Shown here in pieces: positions 1-9,119 of a stretch of 37,652 nucleotides of DNA; the first letter of the stretch is position 1; the number at the start of each line of letters is the position of its first letter. The translations under genes and the position numbers were made by a program. The DNA comes from DATNBU01 sp964476185 (GTDB lineage: Bacteria; Desulfobacterota; Binatia; UBA1149; CAITLU01), in the NCBI GenBank assembly GCA_964476185.1, contig CAYYZO010000034.1:1-37652 (forward strand), read 5' to 3'. Under the pieces are notes generated by a model. That model searched no databases. It saw only the letters and a list, made by a program, of their open reading frames with translations, and was not told where the DNA came from.

Positions 1-435
1 GACCGCGAACGCTGCCTCGCGGCCGGCATGGACGATTACCTGGCCAAGCCCGTGCGGGGCGAGCAGCTGGCCGGCTTGTTGCGGCAGTGGGATCCCCCGC
101 TGGATCCCGGCGCGCTTCGCGATCTCCGGGATGTCGTGGACGGGGATGAGGCAGCGGTGCAGGGCCTGGTGTCCGACTTCCTCGACGAGATGACGATGCA
201 GCAGGCGCGCATCCGCGAGGGCTTGATGGGCTCCGGGCGCGACGAAGACCTGCGGCGGGCGGCGCACGCGCTCAAGGGAGCCTGCCTCGTCGTCGGCGCA
301 CGCCGGCTCGCGGACCTCTGCGGCTGGATCGAGGAGGGAGGGGGCGCGGATGCCGCGAGCGCCGATGCGCTCGTCGCGGCGCTGGATTCCGAGGCGGCGC
401 TGCTCGCCGACGCACTGGCGCGCGGGACACCGTGA
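1..435 (+). CDS. Receiver-HPt phosphorelay protein, C-terminal part (5' end outside window)
   Basis: The frame is open from base 1, so the gene starts upstream. The first ~30 visible residues are the last part of a receiver domain: the AAGMDDYLAKPV stretch carries the conserved Lys-Pro of the final beta strand/helix. After a short linker follows an HPt domain whose phospho-accepting histidine is His89 of the visible fragment, in the HALKG motif (codon 265-267). The likely role is taking phosphoryl groups from a hybrid kinase and passing them on. The missing part may be only a receiver or a complete hybrid kinase. The stop TGA (433-435) overlaps the GTG start of the next kinase by 4 bp, which implies translational coupling. 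That neighbour has two receivers but no HPt of its own, so a shared relay is plausible (inference). Confidence 0.85.
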   Translation, partial: DRERCLAAGMDDYLAKPVRGEQLAGLLRQWDPPLDPGALRDLRDVVDGDEAAVQGLVSDFLDEMTMQQARIREGLMGSGRDEDLRRAAHALKGACLVVGARRLADLCGWIEEGGGADAASADALVAALDSEAALLADALARGTP

Positions 436-3400
436 AGGAAGCGCGGCAGCGGGGCCGGGCGACGAGCGGAAGGCTGGCGGCGTTCGGTGCGCTCGCGTTG
501 TCGCTGCTGGCCACGGGCGTCGCCGCGCGGTTCGCGCACGTCAGCGCGGAGAAACTTGCCGCCGCCGAGTTCGACCGTCGCGCCGACGAATTCACCTCCG
601 CGGTCCGCGAGCGCATGCGCACTTATGAGGAAGTGCTGCGCGGCGCCCTCGGGTTCTTCACGTTGAGCGAGGCGGTCGGCCAACGCCGCTGGTCCGACTA
701 CGTCCAGTCGCTCGATCTCGACACGTACTATCCCGGCGTGCACGGCATCGGTTTCGTTGCCCGTGTCGGCGCCGACGACCTCGCCGCGTTCGTTGCCGAG
801 GCGGCGAACGACGACCTGCCGGCCTACCGCGTCTTCCCACGGCGCGAGGACGCCGAGCACTGGCCGGTGAGGCTGCTCGAGCCGCTCAACCGCAACCTCG
901 ACTTGATCGGTTTCGACCTGCGCTCGGAGACCGTTCGACGGGAAGCGCTCGAGAGGGCTCGCGACACCGGCCGCGTCGCGATCAGCGGCCGCTTCGACAT
1001 CCTCCGCCCGGAAGGCACGGAGGCCGGATTCCCGATGGTGCTGCCGGTCTACCGGGGCGTGACGCCGCCGGCGACGGTGGAGCAGAGGCGAGAGGACCTG
1101 GTGGGCTGGGCGTACGCGCGCTTCCGCGTCGAGGAACTCCTCGAAGGCATCGTCGACGACCGCATCGACGGCGTTAAGCTGGCGCTGTACGACGGCGACG
1201 GCGAGTCGGTGGATGCGATGCTGCACGGCGACGCTGCCGGCGCGGGCGCCGCCCGTTGGCGGACATGGCGCGCGATCGAGGTCGGCGGTCGCAGGTGGTC
1301 GCTTCGATTCGCTAGCACGCCTGACTTCGAACGGCAGATCGACTTCAGCAAGGCGGGCGTGCTCGCCGGTTCCGGGCTGCTGGTCAGCCTGCTGCTGTTC
1401 GCCGTAACGTGGAACCTCGCGGCTTCGCACGAGGAGACGAGGGGCCTGGCCGATCGCCTCGAGGCCGATCGCGACGAACTGGCCGCCTGGCAGGAAGCCA
1501 TGCTCGACAGCACCGATCTCTCTGTCGTCTCTACGGACGCGACTGCCGGGATCATCCGCACGTTCAATCGCGGCGCCGAGCGCCTCCTCGGCTACTCCGC
1601 CGAGGAGGTGGTCGGCAAGGCCACTCCGGAACTGTTCCACGACGACCGGGAACTGACGGCGCGCGCGAAGGAACTGGCCGGCGACCAGCCGATCGCTCCG
1701 CGCGAACGGTTGCCGCGGATCGTCGCGGGGACCCGCGACGGCGGGATCCACCGCGGCGAATGGACCTACGTTCGCAAGGACGGCACGCGCGTGCCCGTGT
1801 CGCTGACCATCTCCGCGCTTCGCGATTCGCGAGGAGCGGTGGCCGGGTACCTCGGGATCGCGGCGGACATCTCGGAGCGCCGCGCGATCGAGGTCGAACA
1901 GGCCCTTCGGCAGCGCATCACGGCGTTCAGTGCCGAGGTGGGGACGGTGCTGACTACGAGCGAAAGCACGCAGGCCATGCTCGATCGCGTCGCCCGGGCC
2001 TTCGTCGACCATCTCGACGCGGCTTTCGCACGGGTGTGGATCTACGAAGAGGCCGGGGATGTGCTGGAACTGCGCGCCAGCGCGGGGCTGTACACGCACG
2101 TCGACGGCGCGCACGCGCGCATCCCGGTCGGGATGTTCAAGATCGGGCGCATAGCCGCCGATCGCGAGCCGCACCTGACGAACGACGTCCTCCACGACCC
2201 GCGCATCAGCGATCCGGACTGGGCACGTCGCGAAGGGATGGTCGCCTTCGCCGGGTTCCCGCTCGTGGTCAACGACCGCCTCGTCGGCGTGATGGCGATG
2301 TTCGCGCGGCGTCGCCTCGAGTCGTTCGTGCTCGAGGCGATGGAGTCGGTCGCCGACTCGGTGGCGATCGGCATCGAGAGGCGACGTGCGCTGAGGGAGT
2401 TGCAGGACCGCGAGGCCGAGATCCGGGCGATCGTCGAAACGGCGGTGGACGGGATCGTGACGATCGATGGGCTCGGCCTCGTCCGATCGTTCAACGCCGC
2501 GGCCGAGCGTATCTTCGGGTATCGCTCCGACGAGATCCTCGGTCGCCCGATCAGCCTGTTGATGCCGGAGGATCGACGAGAGGCGTACGTGGCCCGGCTG
2601 CTGGCGCGCATGCGCGGAGAGATCCTCGGGACGGGCGCGGGAGGCGAGGAGTTCCTCGCCAGGCGCAAGGACGGTTCCGTCTTCCCCATGGAACTCACCG
2701 TCGGCGAGGTCAGGCTGGGCCACTCGCCGCTGTTCACGGGAATCCTGCGCGACGTCACCGACCGCAAGGCGGCCGAAGCGGAATTGCTGCAGGCGCGCGA
2801 CGCCGCGCTCGACGCCGCGCGCGCCAAGTCCGAGTTCCTCGCCAACATGAGCCACGAGATCCGCACGCCGATGAACGGCATCCTCGGGATGACCGATCTG
2901 CTGGCGGACACGACGCTGTCGGCCGACCAGAAGGAGTTCGTCGACACCATCCGCGACTGCGGGGACGCGCTGCTGGTGATCATCGACGACATCCTCGACT
3001 TCTCGAAGATCGACGCGGGCAAGCTGCGGCTGGCGTGCGTGGACTTCGAACTGCGCGAGACGGTCGAGCAGTCGGTCGACATGGTGGCCGCGCAGGCCGA
3101 GGCCAAGCGCATCGAGCTGGCGCTGCTCGTCGATCACGACGTGCCGCCGACCTTGCGTGGCGACCCCGCCCGGCTGCGGCAGGTCCTCGCGAACCTCGTC
3201 GGGAATGCCGTGAAGTTCACCGAACGCGGCGAAGTGGTCGTGCGGGTGGCGTCGCGCGGTGCAGCGGGCGCCCGCGCCCGCGTCGTGTTCACCGTCACCG
3301 ACACCGGCATCGGCGTGCCGGCCGATGCGCGGGCACGCCTGTTCGAGAGTTTCTCGCAGGCCGACGGCTCCTCGACCCGGCGGCACGGGGGCACCGGACT

Positions 3401-4403
3401 CGGGCTGGCCATCTCCAGGCGGCTGGTCGAGGCGATGGGCGGGACGATCGGATTCGACAGCGTCGAGGGGCAGGGCTCCACGTTCTGGTTCGAACTCGAG
3501 CTCGAGGCGGGCCCCTCCGCGAACCAGCCGCGCGAGCACGCCGCGACCCTGTCGGGCCTGCGCGTGCTCGTCGTCGACGACAACGCGACGAACCGCCGGA
3601 TCCTCGAGGCCCAGCTCACCGGCTGGGGGGCGCGCTGCGCCTGCGTCGACGGCGGTGAGCGCGCCTTGCAGGCGCTGCGGGAAGCCGCGGCGACGCGCGA
3701 ACCGTTCCCGTTGGTGATTCTCGACATGCAGATGCCAGGCATGGACGGCGCCACGCTGGCCCGCGCGATCCGTGCCGATCGGGCCATCGCGGGCGCCTCT
3801 CTTCTGCTGCTCACGTCGCTCGGGATGCGTGACGGCGACGTGCAGGCCGCAGCGGTGGACCGCTGCCTGTCCAAGCCCGTCAAGCAGTCGCGCCTGCTCG
3901 ACTGCCTCCTCGAGATGCTCGATGCCCGCGGCGGCCTGCTTGGCCCGGATGCGACGACGGCGGTCGCCGACGAGCCGACGCGCCCACGCATCCTCGTCGT
4001 CGAAGACAACGTGGTGAACCGTCGCCTGGCGCTGCTGCAGTTGAAGCAACTCGGCCACGACTGCGACACGGCGGAGGACGGCGAGTCGGCGCTGGCCGCG
4101 CTGGAACGCCGGTCCTACCACCTGGTGTTGATGGACTGCCAGATGTCCGGCATGGACGGCTTCGCCACGACGCGCGAGATCCGCCGCCGGGAGGGGGAAG
4201 GGCGCCGCGTTCCGATCGTCGCGATGACCGCCAGCGTGATGCCCGAGGACAGGGCTCGTTGTCGCGAGGCCGGGATGGACGACCATCTCGGCAAGCCGGT
4301 GCGGCTCCCGGCGTTGGCCGACATCCTTGCGCGCTGGTTGCCGCCGGCAGCGGATTCGTCGGGGTCGGCGGCAACCGCGTCCCGGTCGCCCGATGTGAGC
4401 TGA
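432..4403 (+). CDS. Membrane hybrid histidine kinase, CHASE-PAS-GAF-PAS-HisKA-HATPase-REC-REC
   Basis: 1323 residues from a GTG start overlapping the upstream stop. An N-terminal membrane segment (about 13-33) and a second one (about 308-332) flank a periplasmic CHASE-type sensor. Then come a PAS domain (about 345-480), a GAF domain (about 490-655), a second PAS (about 665-785) and the kinase core. The autophosphorylated histidine is His808 in the NMSHEIRTPMNG H-box. The ATPase N-box is around Asn921/Asn925 (ANLVGNAVKF), followed by DTGIG and GGTGLGL. Two receivers follow, REC1 from about 1043 with acceptor Asp1098 (LDMQMPG) and REC2 from about 1186 with Asp1235 (MDCQMSG). There is no HPt domain, so phosphotransfer probably needs an external HPt, possibly that of the overlapping upstream gene. 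The ligand is unknown; CHASE domains in other bacteria bind small extracellular molecules. Confidence 0.95.
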   Translation: MKEARQRGRATSGRLAAFGALALSLLATGVAARFAHVSAEKLAAAEFDRRADEFTSAVRERMRTYEEVLRGALGFFTLSEAVGQRRWSDYVQSLDLDTYYPGVHGIGFVARVGADDLAAFVAEAANDDLPAYRVFPRREDAEHWPVRLLEPLNRNLDLIGFDLRSETVRREALERARDTGRVAISGRFDILRPEGTEAGFPMVLPVYRGVTPPATVEQRREDLVGWAYARFRVEELLEGIVDDRIDGVKLALYDGDGESVDAMLHGDAAGAGAARWRTWRAIEVGGRRWSLRFASTPDFERQIDFSKAGVLAGSGLLVSLLLFAVTWNLAASHEETRGLADRLEADRDELAAWQEAMLDSTDLSVVSTDATAGIIRTFNRGAERLLGYSAEEVVGKATPELFHDDRELTARAKELAGDQPIAPRERLPRIVAGTRDGGIHRGEWTYVRKDGTRVPVSLTISALRDSRGAVAGYLGIAADISERRAIEVEQALRQRITAFSAEVGTVLTTSESTQAMLDRVARAFVDHLDAAFARVWIYEEAGDVLELRASAGLYTHVDGAHARIPVGMFKIGRIAADREPHLTNDVLHDPRISDPDWARREGMVAFAGFPLVVNDRLVGVMAMFARRRLESFVLEAMESVADSVAIGIERRRALRELQDREAEIRAIVETAVDGIVTIDGLGLVRSFNAAAERIFGYRSDEILGRPISLLMPEDRREAYVARLLARMRGEILGTGAGGEEFLARRKDGSVFPMELTVGEVRLGHSPLFTGILRDVTDRKAAEAELLQARDAALDAARAKSEFLANMSHEIRTPMNGILGMTDLLADTTLSADQKEFVDTIRDCGDALLVIIDDILDFSKIDAGKLRLACVDFELRETVEQSVDMVAAQAEAKRIELALLVDHDVPPTLRGDPARLRQVLANLVGNAVKFTERGEVVVRVASRGAAGARARVVFTVTDTGIGVPADARARLFESFSQADGSSTRRHGGTGLGLAISRRLVEAMGGTIGFDSVEGQGSTFWFELELEAGPSANQPREHAATLSGLRVLVVDDNATNRRILEAQLTGWGARCACVDGGERALQALREAAATREPFPLVILDMQMPGMDGATLARAIRADRAIAGASLLLLTSLGMRDGDVQAAAVDRCLSKPVKQSRLLDCLLEMLDARGGLLGPDATTAVADEPTRPRILVVEDNVVNRRLALLQLKQLGHDCDTAEDGESALAALERRSYHLVLMDCQMSGMDGFATTREIRRREGEGRRVPIVAMTASVMPEDRARCREAGMDDHLGKPVRLPALADILARWLPPAADSSGSAATASRSPDVS

Positions 4404-4426
4404 CCGGGCGGCGCGGGTTCCCGGAG

Positions 4427-4442
4427 GCACGCCTCGGCGTGC
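4427..4442. terminator. Short hairpin between convergent genes
   Basis: Arms GCACGC and GCGTGC close a CTCG tetraloop in the 54-bp gap between the kinase stop and the stop of the minus-strand oxidase. There is no U-tract. The position suits a two-way terminator, but the six-pair stem could be chance in such GC-rich DNA. Confidence 0.35.
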
Positions 4443-4457
4443 ATCGGCGTTCGACGT

Positions 4458-6068
4458 TCAGCAGATCACGCCCGGATTCATGATCCCCGCCGGGTCGAGC
4501 TCGCGCTTGGCCGCGGTGAGCGCACGGCCGAACAGCGCGGGACGCTGGCGCTCGTACCACGCGGCGTGGTCGCGGCCGACGGCGTGGTGGTGCGTGATCG
4601 TCCCGCCGTGGCGCAGCAGCGCGTCGGAGGCGACCTCCTTGATCGCGTCCCAGTCCTCGAGCTGGCGGTCGGGGCGGGAAGGCGCGAGCACGGTGAAGTA
4701 CGGCGCCGGCCCGTCCGGATACGCGTGCGTGAAGCGGCAGGTGACCGTGCCGCCGCCGCACAGGCGCGCGAGTTCGCCGCGGACGGCTTCGGTGACGCCG
4801 CCGTGGAACTCCTCGAAGCGGTCCCAGGTGACCGCCGTCTCGAACGTCTCGCTGATCATCCCGAGTCCGACGAGCGCGTCGCGCAGGTACGGCGCGCGCA
4901 GGAACGCGTCGCGCCACGCGCCGGCCGCGCCTTCGCGCGAGGCGCCGTCGTCGGTGCGCGTGCGGCCGGCGCCCTCCGGGTAGCGGCCGCCGTGGTCGGC
5001 GACGAGTTCGAGCGCGCGCTGCATCCACGCCTCCAGCGGGTGGTCGGCGGACTCGAAGCCGAGCACCAGCAGGTGCGAACTGCCGTCGCCGGCGCCGGTC
5101 GTCATCGCTTCGTCGGCGTCGACCAGGCGCACGTTGGTCGGGAACAGCGCGGCCTGCGAAAGCGCGCGCACCGCTCGCGCGGCCGCGTGGAAGTCGGAGA
5201 ACAGCACGCTCGCCGACGCGCGGTACTTCGGCCGGTCCTGGAGCCGCATCCACGCCTCGGTGATGATCCCGACCGAGCCTTCCGAGCCGATCACGAAGCG
5301 GTCGGGGCTCGGGCCGGCACCCGATCCGGGAAGCCGGCGGCTTTCCATCACGCCCGCGGGCGTCACCGTCCGCAGCGACTCGACGAAGTCGTCGATGTGC
5401 GTGTACAGCGTCGCGTAATGGCCGCCCGAGCGCGTCGCGATCCAGCCGCCGAGCGTCGAGAACTCGAACGACTGCGGGAAGTGCCTCAGCGTCAGGCCGT
5501 GCGGCCGCAGCGCGTCCTCGAGCGCCGGCCCGTAGATGCCGCCCTCGATGCGCGCCGCGCGCGACGTACGGTCGATCTCCAGCACGCGGCCGAGCCCGGC
5601 GAGGTCGATCGAGACGGCGCCCGCGAAGCCGTCGAGCCCGCGCGCTTCGACGCCTCCGACCACGGACGAGCCGCCGCCGTAGGGGATCGCCGCGATGCGC
5701 GAGGACGCGCACCAGTCGAGCAGACGGACGACGTCCTCCTCGTTGACCGGGTGCGCGACGAGGTCCGGCGCGGCCGAGAAGTCGCGGCGGAACCCGCGAA
5801 CGATGTCGCGGAACGACTTGCCGTACGTGTGCCCCGCGCGATCGAGCGCGTCGGCGGACAGGAGCGGCGCGAGCGCGGCCGGCGCGGAGCCGGCGTCGAT
5901 GCGCGGCGGCGGGAGACGGACCTCCTCGATACGCGGCTCCGGCAGCGGCTCGCCGACGTCGAAGCCGAAGCGCGTCTCCAGCATCGCGCCGATCGCCTTC
6001 TGGTGATCGGCGCTCGGCCCCTCGCCCTCGTAGCCCCAGCCCCAGAACTTGCGCTTCCTCGATGCCAT
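4458..6068 (-). CDS. FAD-binding oxidase of the alkyl-dihydroxyacetonephosphate synthase family
   Basis: 536 residues. The ATG at 6068 is chosen because the protein then begins MASRKRKFWGWGYEG, the usual N-terminal KxxGWGY motif of alkyl-DHAP synthases, and an AGGGAG ribosome site sits just upstream. An in-frame start 22 codons further up lacks both. The N-terminal PCMH-type FAD domain carries PYGGGSSVVGG and IEGGIYGP. The C-terminal FAD-oxidase domain ends with THHHAVGRDH, matching the catalytic His triplet of AGPS, and with the ELDPAGIMNPG signature. Known family members replace the acyl group of acyl-DHAP with a fatty alcohol to make ether lipids; myxobacteria have such enzymes. Related subfamilies oxidise D-lactate or glycolate, but the HHH motif and N-terminus favour the AGPS branch. 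The gene stands alone, convergent to the kinase and divergent from the glycosyltransferase. Confidence 0.85.
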   Translation of the reverse strand: MASRKRKFWGWGYEGEGPSADHQKAIGAMLETRFGFDVGEPLPEPRIEEVRLPPPRIDAGSAPAALAPLLSADALDRAGHTYGKSFRDIVRGFRRDFSAAPDLVAHPVNEEDVVRLLDWCASSRIAAIPYGGGSSVVGGVEARGLDGFAGAVSIDLAGLGRVLEIDRTSRAARIEGGIYGPALEDALRPHGLTLRHFPQSFEFSTLGGWIATRSGGHYATLYTHIDDFVESLRTVTPAGVMESRRLPGSGAGPSPDRFVIGSEGSVGIITEAWMRLQDRPKYRASASVLFSDFHAAARAVRALSQAALFPTNVRLVDADEAMTTGAGDGSSHLLVLGFESADHPLEAWMQRALELVADHGGRYPEGAGRTRTDDGASREGAAGAWRDAFLRAPYLRDALVGLGMISETFETAVTWDRFEEFHGGVTEAVRGELARLCGGGTVTCRFTHAYPDGPAPYFTVLAPSRPDRQLEDWDAIKEVASDALLRHGGTITHHHAVGRDHAAWYERQRPALFGRALTAAKRELDPAGIMNPGVIC

Positions 6069-6197
6069 GCGACTGCTCCCTGGCGGCGTGCGCGGACTCC
6101 CGCCGGCGCCGGGCGACGCGCCTCGCTGCCGCATCGCGTGCGCGGCCCGCCGCGGCCGGGCCTTTTCACTGCGCGCGGTTCAGTGCAAGCACCCGGC

Positions 6198-7238
6198 GTG
6201 GCCGTCCCCCGCGTCTCGATCGCGATGCCGGTGCGCGACGCCGCGCCGTGGCTCGCCGAATGCCTCGCGTCGATCGCGACGCAGACCGAGCCGTCGTTCG
6301 AGCTCGTGGCCGTCGACGACGGCAGCACGGACGCGAGCCGTGCGATCCTCGACGCGGCGGCGCGTCGCGACGCGAGGGTTCGCGTGCTCCAGACGCGGTC
6401 GGACGATCGAGGCATCGTCGCGGCGCTGAACGTCGCGCTGGGCGCTGCACGCGCACCGTACCTGGCGCGCATGGACGCGGACGATCGCATGCTCCCGCAT
6501 CGCCTCGCCGTGCAGGCCGCGACGCTCGATTCCGACGCGTCGCTGTTCGGCGTGGCGTCGCGCGCGACGGCGTTCCCGCCCGAGGCGCTGCGCGACGGGA
6601 TGCGCGCGTACCTCGAATGGCAGAACGCGCTCGTCTCTCCCGAGGACCTCGCGCGCGACCGCTTCGTCGAGAGTCCGGTGCTGCACCCGTCGGTCCTGCT
6701 GCGCACGGACGCGGTGCGCGCCGCGCTCGGCGGCTGGCGCGAGACCGCTTGGCCCGAGGACTGGGACTTCTTCCTGCGCGCGTTCGCGGCGGGACTGCGC
6801 ATCGCGCGCGTTCCCGACGTCCTGCTGGAGTGGCGGCTGCACGATCGGCAGCTCACGCGCACGCACGGTCGCTACAGCGAGGAAGCGCTGATGGAGGCGC
6901 GGGCGTTCCACCTCGCGCGGCACCTCGAGGTCGTCGCGGGACGACGCCCGCTGTGGATCCTCGGCGCGGGCCCGGTCGGCAAGCGCCTCGTGAAGGCGCT
7001 GGCCCGCCGGGGCGCCGTCGCGAGCGGGCTCGCGGACGTGGACCCCCGCAAGATCGGCGGCGTCGTGCGCGGCGCAGGCCGCAGCTGGCGAGTCGTCGAG
7101 CACGGGTCCTTGCGGGAGGTCGCGCCGCGCCCGTTCGCGGTCAGCGCCGTGGCCGGAGCGCCCGCGCGCGCGAGGGTCCGAGCCGAACTCGGCTCCTGGG
7201 GGTGGGCGGAGGGAGACGACTTCGTCGTCGCGGCGTGA
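6198..7238 (+). CDS. Family 2 glycosyltransferase with C-terminal Rossmann-like domain
   Basis: 346 residues from GTG 6198; an in-frame GTG at 6183 would add five residues and cannot be excluded, since neither has a clear ribosome site. The first ~240 residues are a GT-A family 2 fold: RVSIAMPVRD at the start, the DDGSTD nucleotide-binding motif, the DADD metal motif and a late WPEDWDFFLR segment in the acceptor region. From about residue 252 there is a second unit starting LWILGAGPVGKRLVKAL, a GxGxxG dinucleotide-binding loop, then an acidic residue after the second strand (GLADVDP). It resembles the N-terminal domain of PglD-type sugar acyltransferases, but no acyltransferase part follows. 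Predicted role is sugar transfer in surface polysaccharide or glycolipid synthesis; donor and acceptor are unknown. Confidence 0.85.
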   Translation: MAVPRVSIAMPVRDAAPWLAECLASIATQTEPSFELVAVDDGSTDASRAILDAAARRDARVRVLQTRSDDRGIVAALNVALGAARAPYLARMDADDRMLPHRLAVQAATLDSDASLFGVASRATAFPPEALRDGMRAYLEWQNALVSPEDLARDRFVESPVLHPSVLLRTDAVRAALGGWRETAWPEDWDFFLRAFAAGLRIARVPDVLLEWRLHDRQLTRTHGRYSEEALMEARAFHLARHLEVVAGRRPLWILGAGPVGKRLVKALARRGAVASGLADVDPRKIGGVVRGAGRSWRVVEHGSLREVAPRPFAVSAVAGAPARARVRAELGSWGWAEGDDFVVAA

Positions 7239-7465
7239 CCGGCTGCCCGCGACGCCCGGGCCGTGCGCGTGCCGGCGGCGCGCGTCGACCGCCGGGGTTC
7301 TCTCTCGGCTGCGTCTCGAATAAGAGGAGCGCCGCGCAGCGGAAGGACCGCGTCGAACGCGCCCGCCGCGCAACAACCGAAAGAACGGCAGGACCGGCGG
7401 CCCCCGCAGGACGCGGAGGCGGCGGACGAGCCGCAGGATCAACAGGATCAAGAGGAGACCCGACC

Positions 7466-9118
7466 ATGACCATGCAACGCACGCCCCTGCTTCTTTCGCG
7501 CCTGATGGAGCGCGGCCCTCTCCTGTGCCCCGAGGAGCAGATCGTCACGCGCACGGAGAACGGCCTGCACCGCTACACCTACGCGGACCTGCGCCGGCGC
7601 TCCCACCAGCTCGCGCACGCGCTGGCCGCGAGCGGCGTCGAGATCGGGGATCGCGTCGCGAGCTTCCTCTGGAACAACCACCGTCACCTCGAGCTCTACT
7701 ACGCGGTGCCGTCGATGGGCGCGGTGCTGCACACGCTGAACATCCGGCTGAGCCCGCGCGACCTCGAGTACATCGTGGGCCACGCCGCCGACCGCGTCGT
7801 GTTCGTGGACGAGGACCTCCTGCCCCTGATCGAGCCGCTGGCCCCGAAGTGCCCGAGCGTCGAGCAGTGGGTGGTCTGCTCGGACAAGGGCGCCGGGAAC
7901 TGGACGTCGTCGCTCCCGGGCGCCGTCGACTACGAGGAATGGATCGCCGGCCACAGCGGCGACTACGACTGGCCCGAGATCGACGAGAACTCGCCGATGG
8001 GCCTGTGCTACACGAGCGGCACCACCGGCAAGCCGAAGGGCGTGATGTACACGCACCGCTCGACGTACCTGCACACGATGGCCCAGGCCATGACCGACGC
8101 GATCGGGCTCTCGGCGCTCGACAGCGCGTTGCCGATCGTGCCGATGTTCCACGCGATGAGCTGGGGACTGCCGTTCACGTCGACGATGCTCGGCTGCAAG
8201 GTCGTCTTCCCGAACCGCTACATGGCGCCGAAGGACATCCTGGACCTGATGATGGGCGAGCAGGTCACCGTCTCGGCCGGCGTGCCGACGATCTGGCAGG
8301 GGCTGCGCGCGGCGATCGAGGCCGAGCCGGAGCGCTGGGACCTCGGGCGGCTGTCGCGCGTGACCTGCGGCGGCTCGGCGCCGCCGATCTCGCTGATGCG
8401 GTGGTATTGGGACCGGCTCGGCGTCGAGATGATCCAGGGCTGGGGCATGACCGAGACGAACCCGCTCGGCACGCTCTCGCGCAAGGTCGCCAAGCGCTCG
8501 CAGCTCGAGCTGTCGCTCGACGAGCAGTTCGCGAACGCGGCGAAGGCCGGCCTTCCGATCCCGGGCCTCGAGATCGAGATCTTCGACGAGAACTGGAAGC
8601 CGCTGCCGCACGACGGCAAGAGCGTCGGCGAACTGCTGATCCGCGGGCCGTGGATCGCGGCCGAGTACTACAACAACCCGCAGCCGGAGAAGTTCCACGA
8701 CGGCTGGCTCGTCACCGGCGACGTCGCGAAGATCGACCCCGGGCAGTACCTGATCATCGCGGACCGCAGCAAGGACCTGATCAAGAGCGGCGGCGAGTGG
8801 ATCAGCTCGGTCGACATCGAGAACGACATCGTCGCGGTTCCGGGCGTCGCGCAGGCGGCCGTGGTCGCGCAGCCGCACCCGAAGTGGGACGAGCGCCCGG
8901 TCGCGCTCGTCGTGCGCTCGCCCGGCTCGTCCGTCACGCGCGACGAGATCGTCGCCCACCTGTCGAAGGGCTTCGCGAAGTGGCAGCTGCCGGACGAGGT
9001 GCTGTTCGTCGACGCCTTGCCGCTGACCTCGACCGGCAAGCTCGACAAGAAAGTGATCCGGGCGGACCTGCAGGAGAAGGGCTACAAGCTGCCCGACCTT
9101 CGCTCCGTCGAGGTCTGA
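7466..9118 (+). CDS. Long/medium-chain fatty-acyl-CoA ligase (AMP-forming)
   Basis: 550 residues. The ATG at 7466 follows a good GAGGAG ribosome site (7452-7457). It activates a carboxylic acid with ATP and then forms the CoA thioester. The P-loop-like motif YTSGTTGKPKG is at residues 182-192, the adenylate-binding GWGMTETNP starts near 325, the TGD and DRSKDLIKSGGEW hinge segment is near 428-450, and the C-terminal catalytic lysine is Lys525 in STGKLDKK. Length and motifs fit the AlkK/FadD-like family of bacterial medium- and long-chain ligases. The galactokinase starts one base after the stop, and the ExoD-like gene follows 17 bp later, so the three are probably co-transcribed. Substrate chain length cannot be read from the sequence. 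Confidence 0.93.
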   Translation: MTMQRTPLLLSRLMERGPLLCPEEQIVTRTENGLHRYTYADLRRRSHQLAHALAASGVEIGDRVASFLWNNHRHLELYYAVPSMGAVLHTLNIRLSPRDLEYIVGHAADRVVFVDEDLLPLIEPLAPKCPSVEQWVVCSDKGAGNWTSSLPGAVDYEEWIAGHSGDYDWPEIDENSPMGLCYTSGTTGKPKGVMYTHRSTYLHTMAQAMTDAIGLSALDSALPIVPMFHAMSWGLPFTSTMLGCKVVFPNRYMAPKDILDLMMGEQVTVSAGVPTIWQGLRAAIEAEPERWDLGRLSRVTCGGSAPPISLMRWYWDRLGVEMIQGWGMTETNPLGTLSRKVAKRSQLELSLDEQFANAAKAGLPIPGLEIEIFDENWKPLPHDGKSVGELLIRGPWIAAEYYNNPQPEKFHDGWLVTGDVAKIDPGQYLIIADRSKDLIKSGGEWISSVDIENDIVAVPGVAQAAVVAQPHPKWDERPVALVVRSPGSSVTRDEIVAHLSKGFAKWQLPDEVLFVDALPLTSTGKLDKKVIRADLQEKGYKLPDLRSVEV

Positions 9119-9119
9119 C

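Noticed and set aside
36..4430. Very long open frame antisense to the histidine kinase
   Set aside because: Its protein is low-complexity, rich in Arg, His and Asp-Val runs, with no motif. It mirrors GC-rich third-position bias of the real kinase on the other strand.
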